Assembly: GCA_003952965.2 (NCBI GenBank)
Contig: CM025851.1
Span: forward strand, 30,652,664-30,716,663
Direction of reading: 5' to 3'
Source: Morella rubra
Lineage: Eukaryota; Streptophyta; Magnoliopsida; Fagales; Myricaceae
Length of the DNA stretch: 64,000 bases
The notes beneath the pieces were generated by a model. It did not search any database. It worked only from the letters and a program-made list of their open reading frames with translations, and had not been told where the DNA came from. Of this stretch, positions 10,610-20,460 are shown one piece after another (position 1 is the first letter of the stretch; the number at the start of each line of letters is the position of its first letter). The position numbers and the translations under genes were made by a program.

Positions 10610-11850
10610 AACTACATGTCATCATCATCATCATCCGTGATTTTTAGAACGTCACGGATTTGACTAAGGTGCTCCTCTATATGCACGACCCCCTGAGTCG
10701 CAAATAACTCAGCACTGGTTGCCGCTTTCCTCATGGCCTCCTAAATCGCAGCGATCTCCTTCTTCCACCCAGAGTCCATGTCCATGACCTTTTGCTCCAA
10801 AGTTGTCAGCCGACAACTGATATCACTGACCATCTCATGGGTGGGCCGCAAGACCGATTGCATCCGCTCAGTCAGCTGCGTCATCATGTCGTCCATCCAA
10901 CCGGTCGCTGTGCCCCAAATCCCTGGGTCGAGCTCTGCCAGGATCTGCTGCTCCCAACCTCCTCAGGCTTGCTCCTGTCGTCTAACTCTAGCAGCCCGAG
11001 CGACATTCAGTGCTCGGCGTGTCTGGGCAATCGATTTGGAGAGTGTTGTCTTGTTGATAGACCCAACTGGAACGGCCCTCGGCTCGTCAGCACCTCGGGT
11101 ACCAGCAAGGAGTGCAGGAACTGGGTCAGTAGAATCTCTGCAGCAATGAATTATAGCATCCGTCTTCAGGCCTCCACACGAACGGACAGATAGATGTAGG
11201 ACGCCATATCAACAGGTAGCCCCAAACAACTACAGGTACAAGAACTCACCCTACTATAAGACAGCTCCGTAGTGTGCTTCCTCGGTCGATGGCGGAGCAT
11301 AGGATCAGGTGCATGATCCGCCAGAAAGGACGCAATTGCCCATGTATCATATAGCTCCGTCCAAAATCGTTGTATCATTGCCCAGCATGGTCCAGAATAC
11401 CTCGGCCTTAGTAGGCCGGCCCTCCTTGCTCATTGGCAGGTTTGGGAACACTGCCAAATCCGCTCGTACCCCAAGAATCTCGCCAACTCGTCCGGCGAGA
11501 ATACGATTGGAACATTACGGACTGTGAGCTCCATACTAGGCTCCTCGATGTCCGTCGCCAGTAAAATGGCACAATAGAACTCCCACACAAGGTTTCTCGA
11601 TGCATACCCGTCCTATGAATCAACGGAAGCCAACCTATCTCCTCCACCACCTTCAGAAGCGTCCGGCCCTCAAAAGTCAGGTCGTAGAAATTCGCCAACT
11701 TTATGTCCCACTCGACAACAATCAAGCGGGACATAACAATTGTTGTATACTGCTCCAACGTCAAAGTAGAACCTGGAAGGTTGCTCGATATCAGCCTGGC
11801 TGCTCATACGTGCACGCTTGCTCTTTTTTTTTTCAATCTGCATAACAAGC
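10610..11850 (-). pseudogene. CACTA-1 plant-transposon-protein-like gene, broken
   Basis: The minus strand reads KLANFYDLTFEGRTLLKVVE then EEIGWLPLIHR (11764-11600). A frame change near 11580 leads into VREFYCAILLATDIEEPSME and VFSPDELARFLGV. The C-terminal part toward 10610 reads EEHLSQIRDVLKITDDDDD. The order resembles the putative plant transposon protein family (PF20167) by pattern, not by a search. A comparable gene sits in the same place in CACTA-2 (57303-56062). Its role in transposition is not known to me. Subterminal motifs lie upstream at 11860-12320. Confidence 0.55.
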
Positions 11851-11859
11851 GTTCGCATG

Positions 11860-12320
11860 ATTAGAAAATATGTCCGAACACGAAAATAGCATCCAAACGC
11901 TAAGTTGAAGACGTCTGGATCGCTTGTTAAACCGTCCGGACGTCACAAAGGCGTCCACCGACAAATAATATCCGTCCGAACGTTAAACAAATAAAAAACT
12001 ATTTAATTTCAACATTAAAACGTCCGGACTAAATTAAAAAGCATATGGACAAAATCAAAATGACAACGTATCCCCGTAGGGATGCTACATACGTCCGAAC
12101 GCACAAAAAGATAATCAAACTTTTTAAATTTAATGAAAACACGTCCGGACGACTATCACATAGCGTCGGACAAATCCAAAACGACAACGTATGCCTCCGA
12201 ATGGCATTGACAAGTGTTCGAACGCCAAAGAAACCATCCGGATGATTAATTTATTCTTCCGAACGTCAAAAAAAGCATTCGGACGCTGAGGGGAGGACCG
12301 TCAAGCTAGCTCAGTTATGG
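11860..12320. repeat. Internal array of the CACTA-1 subterminal motif
   Basis: Many copies of CGTCCGGAC, CGTCCGAACG and CATTCGGACGC lie in this 460-base stretch directly upstream of the minus-strand gene ending at 11850. There is no coding sequence. Confidence 0.7.
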
Positions 12321-13433
12321 CAACGTCCCTCCACCTCCACACACACCCAAAAACAAAACCAAAACATAAACTAACATACTTAAAACAATGCTAACACTTA
12401 ACATAATCAATTTCAACGTAAAAATCAATCAAAAAACACAATGTACTATGCAAAAAATGGAATTGAAATTCTATACGTAAAACTATAAAAAAAAAATCAA
12501 ATTTTTACTGTTAAAATCATGTTAAAAGTAAGCAAAACATACCTAAACGTGATTAGATCCTCGAAAGAGTGATATTACGCCAAGATTTTAGAAGAAAAGA
12601 ATTGAGATTTCAGAGATTTTTGATGAGAAATGACGTGGTAGTTTTAAAAATGTTGAACTGTTCGACTTTTCAGAACTCGTCAATAGTGTCCGGACTTTTA
12701 GCAAAGCGTCCGGACGGAATTTTGCACTTGTGGCCCAATCAACGCAGTTAGTATTAAATGCCAAAATTTAAACCGTTTAAAACGGTTCGGCGCAATAAAA
12801 TCCGGACGTGTTTTTAGACAACGACTTGCCACCGATATCGCACGACGTGGCATACGATTGGCTGAGTCAAAATGATACCGTTCGAAACAACTGTTTTCAA
12901 CCGGCAGTAAAGTAAACACGTGTAAACCATGTGACGGTTACAATAGGACTGTGTATTAGACGGGTACAACTTGATATCGTATATAAACACGTGTAAGCCA
13001 TGACCAATAGCCGATAGCACGCTGCGTCAAATTCTGGACTCTACCCCCAATATCGTATTAACGGGTACAACTTTTTCGATATCCTAAACACGTGTAAGCC
13101 AGACTGACAATAGCTTCGTATTACTCAACCGTTCCAATGTTCGAGTCGTCTATGTTCGAAACCTCTGTAGTGGAGTTCAGACATTATGTTTGTCGTCCAA
13201 ACCCTTAGCAGATTTATTTAAAATTTCTTTTGTTTTGTTGTTAAATTCACTAAATTTAACTTCCTTCACTTAAATTAATTTACTAATCACCTATTTAATT
13301 GTAATTACAAGCTAATTACACTAATCGTTCCGTTAACATAGCACTCGTACTAATCACCGTTTGATCGTACTAATTATCCGTTTAAATTGTAATAAATTTA
13401 ATCAAGTGAAAGAACATAAACTAATATAAAATA
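12321..13433. other. CACTA-1 internal non-coding spacer
   Basis: AT-rich sequence with a second cluster of the TTCGGACG-type motif (about 12700-12810 and 13120-13200). Near 12910-13110 the phrase AACACGTGTAAGCCA or AACACGTGTAAACCA recurs three times. No gene is recognised. Confidence 0.5.
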
Positions 13434-13874
13434 TCAAAAATAATCCAAATACAGAACGAAAAACACGATCATAATGTCTAGTACAAGCCGGAGACGTCTT
13501 TCAAAGGTAAATAAATAATAGTGATAAAGCATAAACATGAAACTAGTCCAAATCACGAGCTGGCTCGTCCAGATCTTGTCGAGGGCATCACGAACATGCG
13601 CCAAATGCTCCTCCATATTATCCACCCGTCTGACGAGTGTCTGCAACTGTATCAAAACGGTATGGACAGACTGGGACAACTCAGACAATTGTTGTCTCAC
13701 AGAGAACAGTTCCATCCGCATAATATTCAACTCTTCCGTCAGAGCCCTATCCGTTAGAGCAAGTTTGGTCTCTAGACCGGTCAAGCGGCATTGGAGCTCC
13801 ATGCACAACGAATGCGTCGGCCTCACTATCGCCCGAATACTCTCTTTCAACTCCACTAAAAAGCGTCCGCCCAA
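13434..13874 (-). CDS. CACTA-1 coiled-coil protein, apparent copy of a C-terminal segment
   Basis: An uninterrupted 146-codon frame begins MGGRFLVELKESIRAIVRPT and has a heptad-like middle (SVRQQLSELSQSVHTVLIQL), then NMEEHLAHVRDALDKIW and a hydrophobic tail. The EEHLAHVRDALDKI end resembles EEHLSQIRDVLKI at the end of the 10610-11850 gene. It may therefore be a duplicated C-terminal piece or the displaced 3' end of a related gene. The start is arbitrary: no signal fixes it. Function is unknown, perhaps oligomerisation. Confidence 0.4.
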   Translation of the reverse strand: MGGRFLVELKESIRAIVRPTHSLCMELQCRLTGLETKLALTDRALTEELNIMRMELFSVRQQLSELSQSVHTVLIQLQTLVRRVDNMEEHLAHVRDALDKIWTSQLVIWTSFMFMLYHYYLFTFERRLRLVLDIMIVFFVLYLDYF

Positions 13875-13929
13875 GCTGGTCGCTCTGTCTGTTCCCCGAC
13901 ATTGGTGATACTTCTCCCCGAGTGTTCCA

Positions 13930-15030
13930 TGGTCAACCTAGCAAAAACCGTCCGAACATTAGGAAAAACCGTTCGCACGAAAATCAAACTGCGTCGTTTA
14001 AATTGTATGCCGTCCGCACGTCTAATAATGTCCGGACGTTAGATATCGAGTCCGACGTTATAAAATACCGTCCGAACGGTGTTTCAATGAACAAACCAAA
14101 GCAGCATAATTTGATCAACCAAAACACCCAACAAACTAAATAACAACAATTGAATTGAAATGCATGAAATTAAGAAGCAAACTCATGAAAAAAGTTTTAC
14201 CTGAAGTTATTTGAGAGATCTCGAACGGGGAGTGAAACCGTTTAGGAGAAAAGTTTGAGAGAGGAGAGGGAGTTTGTGATTTTCACAAAGTCTGGCAGGT
14301 TTAACGTCTCCTAAAAGCGTCCGAACGTATTTCATATGGTTCGGACGGTTCTCTGCATCATTTTCACACGTGGCCCAATCAAATTTACGTCATTAAATAT
14401 GCCGATTGATTCGAAATGGATCTAGAACTTTAAGTTCGGACTGTATTTATTGGTCCGGACGGTTTCGATTAACGTGTCTGAAGTTTTGCAACGTGGAACC
14501 ACACGATTCGCGGAAGAAGCATTCATACCTATGCGGACTTTTTTTAACAGTCCGGACGGATTTTTTTCCCGTTGGAACGCATTTTGTGTAGTCCGGACGG
14601 TGTTGAGTGTTCATGACGATTTTAAATTTGTCACTATATATGCTGACGATTATTATTCGTTATGTAATTCCATTCGGACGGTTTTATAAAAATTGTCCAG
14701 ACGGGTTTGGAAAAATTGTGACGATTCTAATTGTCACTCAGTTACGACGATTTGCATTTTGTCACCCAGCATAGAGTCCGAACGGTTTTGTTGAGAGTCC
14801 GGACGGTTTTTATATTTTGTGACTATTTTTACCGTCACTCATTGGCGACGCGTGTATGTCGTCACTCCAGAAATACGTCCGAACGTGTTTTTGATCGGTC
14901 CGGAGTTTTTTCGTTCCTGGATGATTTTGGGTGACGAAATTAATATTTTGTCAGGGAAAGGCCACTTTAGGTGACAAAATTTGGTTTGACACCCAGATTT
15001 TTGTCACCTAAAGCTATATTTCTTGTAGTG
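13930..15030. repeat. CACTA-1 right subterminal array and terminal inverted repeat
   Basis: Repeated CGTCCGAACG, GTCCGGACGG and GTTCGGACGGTT motifs run from 13940 to 14910, interleaved near the end with GTGACGAAA, TTTTGTCAC and TTTGGGTGAC words. The terminus TCTTGTAGTG is at 15021-15030. Confidence 0.85.
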
Positions 15031-15180
15031 TGTATTTTTAAGTCTCCATAGCTTTTTCCAAAAGGAAAACACTCCAATATGAGAGGTAGTAGTGTGACCC
15101 TTTAGTAAGTTCTAATACATAGACTTTACTGTGAAACCACCTGACTGTTCAAGGGTCCAGAACAACACATCACTGTTAAA
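15031..15180 (-). pseudogene. LINE fragment upstream of the zinc-binding domain
   Basis: The minus strand reads FNSDVLFWTLEQSGGFTVKS, then MY, a stop, and VFSFWKKLWRLKI. The DVLFW...G.FTVKSAY pattern is the usual start of the segment before the LINE zinc-binding domain. It continues across CACTA-1 into 2945-2492. Confidence 0.8.
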
Positions 15181-16431
15181 TGTATGCTCTCAAAACTAAA
15201 CAATTTTGAATGATTATGAGATAATTATTGTTATTAATTGATTACTTGTATATTATTATTTTGGGTACGTGCAATGACATAAGATTTCATATTTACAATG
15301 ACATTAGATGTCATACTATTGAATAACATTGTAGAAAAATCAGGCCAATGATTAATGAATCGGAGGTGGAGAGTATGATTTTTTGGATCCTTGTTGACTC
15401 ACTTTGTTCTAGACTAGATACATGAAAATGTACAATAGATCTATGCTCGCTGTGCCTCTATAAGATAGATGATGGACTTCGTCATTGAAGTGGTGACTTT
15501 AAGCAAATGAGTGGGTGCAATGTAAGAGTACATGCACTGAACAGGATCAAATATGAATACTTCTGGAAACATCACTGATGTAGAGAATGGTATTCAACAC
15601 AATTAGCTTATGTTGTCCTTAGACTAAGAGAGTTATGCAGGTTTGCTTGTTATATGCTTGTGCTTTGACTGAGTTGTTTGGTGATGGTCTTCGCAGATCA
15701 AATATTCCAGATAATGTTGAGCCTTGTGCATAGTAAATGAATTTGTTTAATTGCTCGATATGGATCCACCACTCTTGATGAGACAATATATTCATTATGT
15801 ATGTAGATTGTTTGGACTTTGCGCAGCAAGATTTTGTGAAAAATGTTTTTCACGGTTTTTGTTTATATATATATATTAAATAATTATTTGGGAAAATAAT
15901 TTTTGGAAACTTTTGAGAGTCCAACTAGATACAGACTGAGAATTAAGAATTATATGAGCTAGGGATTTTATCAGTGATATTATTCCAGTCCTATTAGCTC
16001 ATGTAGAATATAGTATGGTGGAAGGATAAATAAGCATATAATTGTTAGCAAAAGGGATTTCATAAAAACAATCTCATTATCTCGGGGGTCAATTGTGATA
16101 TGTTAATGGACATGATCATAATTTGTATAAGCCCATAAATTTAGATTACAGAATATAAGGGAGTTTAGTGAAAAAGAATTTTTCATGACGATCCTACGAC
16201 CGAGATTTGATATCCCTAAAGATCTCATGCATAAGCATAGTTGAGTTCTGGACAAACCATTATAAAAGGCTCAGAAATTCATTTAAGTGTAAGAAATTCA
16301 TTTATAATTTTGAGACTCTCTCTTTCTAAGAAATACTCTGTCTAGAAAAATCTGTGCGTTTCACAATCTTTCAATCACTTATTGGATTAACTAGTAAGGT
16401 GATCCTTCAGATTGCTTGACAAACTCATCAT
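15181..16431 (+). mobile_element. Solo LTR of an LTR retrotransposon, 1,251 bp
   Basis: The sequence starts TGTATGCTC exactly where LINE sequence stops and ends CTCATCA just before a LINE segment resumes. A TATA-like TTATAAAAGG at 16260-16269 suggests plus orientation. TTATA follows the right end (16432-16436), and TTACA occurs on the minus strand at the LINE break near 16807. This fits a 5-bp duplication before the inversion. There are no internal coding domains. Family not identified. Confidence 0.65.
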
Positions 16432-16798
16432 TTATATCTCCATGCTTGGAACTCTATTTGTATGCCCAAGGAAGTTGGTGGATTGGGTTTTTGCAGTATG
16501 AATGACCTGAACGTGGCTCTTGTGTCAAAGTTGGCTTGGCATTTTCTGAAAAATGAAGACTGTTTATTGGTGCACTTACTAAAGAACAAGAATTTGAGGA
16601 GAATGAGTGGTTGGCAAGCTGAGAGGGGAGTTAACTCATCTTGGATATGGAGCAGTATAGTTCGTACTATGCCATTACTCAAAGATGGAGCCTGCTATTT
16701 AGTTGGTGATGCTCAGAGCTTAAACGTATGGTAGAACCCTTAGATACCCACTTGTCTTCTTTTCTTCCTATGCTTCGCTTGGATGCACCCACCATGGA
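16432..16798 (+). pseudogene. Inverted LINE fragment (end of reverse transcriptase)
   Basis: The plus strand reads LHAWNSICMPKEVGGLGF, then NVALVSKLAWHFL, GACYLVGDAQSLNVW, a stop, and further LINE-like residues. This is the segment expected to follow RRFWWGKNTATRMLH of the neighbouring LINE. That neighbour is on the minus strand, so this piece is inverted relative to the rest. Confidence 0.85.
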
Positions 16799-16806
16799 TC
16801 AGTGTA

Positions 16807-17499
16807 ACATTCGAGTGGCAGTATTTTTACCCCACCAGAACCGCCTCAAATTGCTGTCCACCTCATGGCACCATGATTTTGGCATCAAAAAGAAATTGAG
16901 GCAGTAGGCTGGTATAGCTATAGCAATAGCTCTAATAAGTGTGGATCTCCCTGCTTGAGACAAGAGTTTAGCATGCCAACCAGAAATTTTATGTAACAGC
17001 TTTCCTTTTACATCTTCCAAAGTGTTCCTTTTTGATCGAGGAATCAACAAAGGAAGACCCAAGTGCTTGGCTTTGGCTGGAGTTTTTTAAGCCCAAGAAT
17101 ATCCATAATAGAAAGCATTGCTTGGCCATGCAAATTACTATTGAAATGCACCGAGGACTTATCCCGATTAATTTTTTGCCTAGACCATCCCATATATTTA
17201 TCAAGACATGTATTAATCGCAGATGAATCTTGCCTCTTAGCTCTTGTAAAGATTAACAAATCATCCGCAAATAACAAATGGGAGACCATCGGTGGTCGTC
17301 TACTAACCTTTACAAATTTTTATACCCTCAAGTGACCTTTCATTTCTAATCTTAAGAGCAAACGGGATAGAATTTCAGAATATATTTTGAATAAGAAAGA
17401 TGATAAAGGATCACCTTGGCGAAGACCTCTTGTTGGAAAAAAAAAATCACCGTGAACCCCACCATTGAAAAGTATGGAGAAACAGGCAGTTGTGTAATT
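16807..17499 (-). pseudogene. LINE reverse-transcriptase core fragment
   Basis: The minus strand reads YTTACFSILFNGGVHGDFF, then TRGLRQGDPLSSFLF, VSHLLFADDLLIFTRA (with the catalytic FADD), ISGWHAKLLSQAGRSTLI, and RFWWGKNTATRMLH. These are successive reverse-transcriptase motifs of plant L1. There is a stop before FADD. It is bordered by the Copia insertion at 17500 and by the inverted block below 16807. Confidence 0.9.
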
Positions 17500-18413
17500 T
17501 GTAAATCCTAGAATTAAGGCAACCCAAGAGGGGGTGAATTGGGTTTCAAAAAATTTTCGAAACTCACCCTTTAGAAATATTTGCTAGCTACAAGTCCCAC
17601 AAAGAGAAACAATTGCAATAAAAGATTAAACACAAGAATATAATTTGCAACTCAAATATGGAAATAAAACTTAGAACAAGAAACTAGTAGCACAATGTAA
17701 GGAAATAAAGGAAGAGAATCAACCCTCAAGCTCCTTTACTGAGCCTTGAGGTTTCTCTACTATGCTCCCTTCAACCAAGGGAAAGGTTTCCTTACACTTG
17801 AGCTTGAGAAACACCTCTTCAAGCCTCAAGAACGAGTTCGAGAACAAACATCTCCAAACTCCTTCTTTTGATGAACAACACTCACCAAAAGGAAATAAGA
17901 TAATCACTCTCTTAGAAGTGTATAGGGATGAACGAAATGCCCACTAAAACTCCCTTGATGGAGTAGATGTTACAATGAAAAATTTCTATCTCTTAGGCTT
18001 CACACAATAACAAATATGTGAAAGTGTTGATTATGTGTGAATGATGTTTGAACAATGATTGAAAGGTTTTTTTTTTATCACTCTTAGCCTTGGTAAAATA
18101 TTTTTGGTCGTTCAGTAATTTTTAAAAGGCGTGGGAATGGCTTTATATAGGCCTCATAAGAAAAATAGTCGTTAATAGCCGTTGGGCGTCGATCGGTCAA
18201 AAATTCACGACAAGCTGGTCGACTGCTACATGAGCCGATCGACCGCTGCAGGTTTACATTACCCAACGGTCATAATGTCAGAGGTCAGAACGGCTCTTCT
18301 CTTTCATTTTTTAAAACAAATCGGTCGACAACTATACCAATCTGTGAATACTGGTCGACAGCTTCACCAGCTGGTCGACCTCCTCAACTTAAGCACATGA
18401 TCTGGTTGTTTTA
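17500..18413 (-). repeat. Copia-1 3' LTR, missing most of U3
   Basis: Aligns with the right LTR over 18100-18413 and stops in GGTTGTTTTA, where it joins the reverse-transcriptase sequence. It keeps the TATA region and the U5 side. Several GGTCGAC or GATCGACC words are present (18186-18380). Confidence 0.75.
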
Positions 18414-18417
18414 GTCC

Positions 18418-19151
18418 TTACAAAGCCTTTTTCAATTTGAAAACAAAATTTGGATAAGCTTCGTTTTGAAAACCTTGTGGTTGTTCTACATAGACTTCTT
18501 CCAAGATAAATCCATTCAAGAAAGCACTTTTCACATCCATTTGATAAAGCATAAAATTTTTATAGCAAGCAAAGGCCAAAAGCATTCTAATGGATTCCAA
18601 ACGTGCTACGGTGCATATGTTTCATCATAATCAATCCCTTCTTCTTGATTATAGCCTTTAGCAACCAATCTAGCTTTGTTTCTAACAATAGTACCGTGCT
18701 CATCAACCTTATGCCAATAATGGTTTGATCCTTGGGTCTAGGGACAAGTTCCCAAACTTGATTTCTCTCAAATTGGTTTAACTCTTCTTGCATTGCCAAA
18801 ATCCAACTTTCGTCGTTTTCGGCTTCAAGAAAAGTCTTAGGTTCAATTTGAGACACAAATGCAAGATGATTACAAATATTTCTAAGTGAAGCTCTAGTTC
18901 TAGTTCCATGAGAGGGATCACCAATAATTAACTCTTGAGGGTGACTAGTAGCATACTTCCATTCTTTAGGGAGTTCTTGTGAAGTATTCTTGCAACGGTT
19001 GAATAATTTCTTCACTTGGAGGTTGAGCTTCCTCGTTTTGAGTGGGGTTATCCTTGATTTCAAGTCCTTCCATCTCCCCCTCAATATCTTCAATATCTAC
19101 ACTTGTATTTTTCTCAAACGGACCATTAGATTCATCAAAAGTGATATGCAT
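18418..19151 (-). pseudogene. Copia-1 reverse-transcriptase N-terminal part
   Basis: Frames on the minus strand include ESWILAMQEELNQFERNQVW and MLLAFACYKNFMLYQMDVKS followed by AFLNGFILEEVYVEQPQGF. These are the first RVT_2 motifs of Copia, including the MDVKSAFLNG block. There are several frameshifts, and the sequence is cut at FKLKKAL, where YGLKQAPR would follow. The second catalytic block and RNase H are therefore missing. Confidence 0.85.
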
Positions 19152-19382
19152 TGATTCTTCAACACAAAGAGTCCTTTTGTTATAAACTCTATAAGCTTTG
19201 CTCGAATTAGAGTATCCAAGGAAAATTCCAACATCAGTTTTAGAATCAAATTTTCAAGGTTGTCTTTGGTATTTAAAATGAAGCATTTACAACAAAAACT
19301 TTGAAATAATGAATGTTGGGTTTTCTATCTTTCCAAAGCTCATAAGGAGTTTTCTTCAAAGTGGGTCTCATAGATACTCTAT

Positions 19383-20369
19383 TCAAAACATAGCAAGAGT
19401 GTTGACGGCCTCGGCCCAAAAATATTTTGGTAACTTATTTTCATTCAAAATAGTTCTTGCCATCTCTTGAATAGTTCTATTCTTTCTCTCAACAACCCCA
19501 TTTTGTTGAGGAGTTCTAGGTGTTGAAAAATTATGCTCATAACCATTCATGCTACAAAAAGATTCAAACTTCTCATTTACGAATTCACCACCATGGTCAC
19601 TTCTAATGGCCACAATGGTGTATCCTTTTGCATTTTGCACCCTTTTTGAAAATTTAATGAACTCATGAATGGCTTCATCTTTTGAAGCTAAAAACAAAAT
19701 CCAAGTGAACCTAGAGTAGTCATCCACAATTACAAAGACATAGGACTTTCCACCAAGACTTTGAATTCTTGATGGACCAAATAAATCCAAATGAAGTAAT
19801 TGTAGAGGTCTACTAGTTGAAATGAAGTTTTTGGATTTAAAAGAGGTTTTCACTTGTTTTCCCATTTGACAAGCTTCACAAACTTGGTCTTTTTCAAAAT
19901 TCAACTTAGGTAGCCCATTCACAAGATCATGCTTAGAGATTTTCAAAATTTGATGCATGCTTGCATGACCCAATCTTTTATGCCATAGCCAACTATCATT
20001 TACATTGACCACAAGACAATTATCCACACAAGCATTTTGATCAATGTCAATCTTGTACACATTTGAATTCCTATGGCCAATAAACAATAATTTTCCATCT
20101 ATGACATTTTCAATAAGGCATCGAGAAGATTCAAATACAACTCTATAACCTTTATCACAAAGTTGACTAATACTAAGCAAGTTATGCTTCAATTTATCAA
20201 CCAATAGGACATTTTCAATTAAAGGAAGAGAGTTACCACCAATATTACCTATACCAATGATTTTCCCTTTTGAGTTGTCGCCAAATGTTACATTTCCACC
20301 TTTGATGGTTGATAGGCTTGAGAATCTTGATGGGTCACCGGTCATGTGTCTTGAACAACCACTATCCAA
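19383..20369 (-). CDS. Copia-1 protease and integrase fragment of the polyprotein
   Basis: This 328-codon open stretch starts MDSGCSRHMTGDPSRFSSL, the Copia aspartic protease motif DSGCSxHMTG. WLWHKRLGHASMHQI and CEACQMGKQ follow (GAG-pre-integrase zinc motif), then the integrase core with LDLFGP, VDDYSRFTWI, IRSDHGGEF and NGVVERKNRTIQEMARTIL, including the D,D(35)E residues. It ends by a frameshift at VNTLAMF. The Met is an internal codon of a longer polyprotein. Confidence 0.9.
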   Translation of the reverse strand: MDSGCSRHMTGDPSRFSSLSTIKGGNVTFGDNSKGKIIGIGNIGGNSLPLIENVLLVDKLKHNLLSISQLCDKGYRVVFESSRCLIENVIDGKLLFIGHRNSNVYKIDIDQNACVDNCLVVNVNDSWLWHKRLGHASMHQILKISKHDLVNGLPKLNFEKDQVCEACQMGKQVKTSFKSKNFISTSRPLQLLHLDLFGPSRIQSLGGKSYVFVIVDDYSRFTWILFLASKDEAIHEFIKFSKRVQNAKGYTIVAIRSDHGGEFVNEKFESFCSMNGYEHNFSTPRTPQQNGVVERKNRTIQEMARTILNENKLPKYFWAEAVNTLAMF

Positions 20370-20460
20370 GAACCAACTATTGCATTTCTTCCTTCTTGAA
20401 TCCTACAAAACAAATTCAAGATGAAGCTTTTGGTACCCAAACCTTTTTGGTCCATTTGGG

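Larger units (their letters stand above)
2946..15030 (-). mobile_element. CACTA-1, large CACTA (En/Spm) DNA transposon, 12,085 bp
   Basis: The left end reads CACTACAAGAAAAAATAC. The reverse complement of the right end reads CACTACAAGAAATATAGC. Both continue with CTTTNGGTGA. The element is flanked by TGT on both sides (2943-2945 and 15031-15033), the 3-bp duplication expected for CACTA elements. Genes on the minus strand are a plant-transposon-protein-like gene, a TNP2 transposase and a Transposase_24 gene. All are broken, so it cannot be autonomous. It sits in the zinc-binding domain of the LINE. Confidence 0.95.

Noticed and set aside
16462-16734. Independent plus-strand LINE insertion
   Set aside because: The segment is exactly the part missing from the neighbouring minus-strand LINE, so an inversion of the same copy is simpler than a second LINE.
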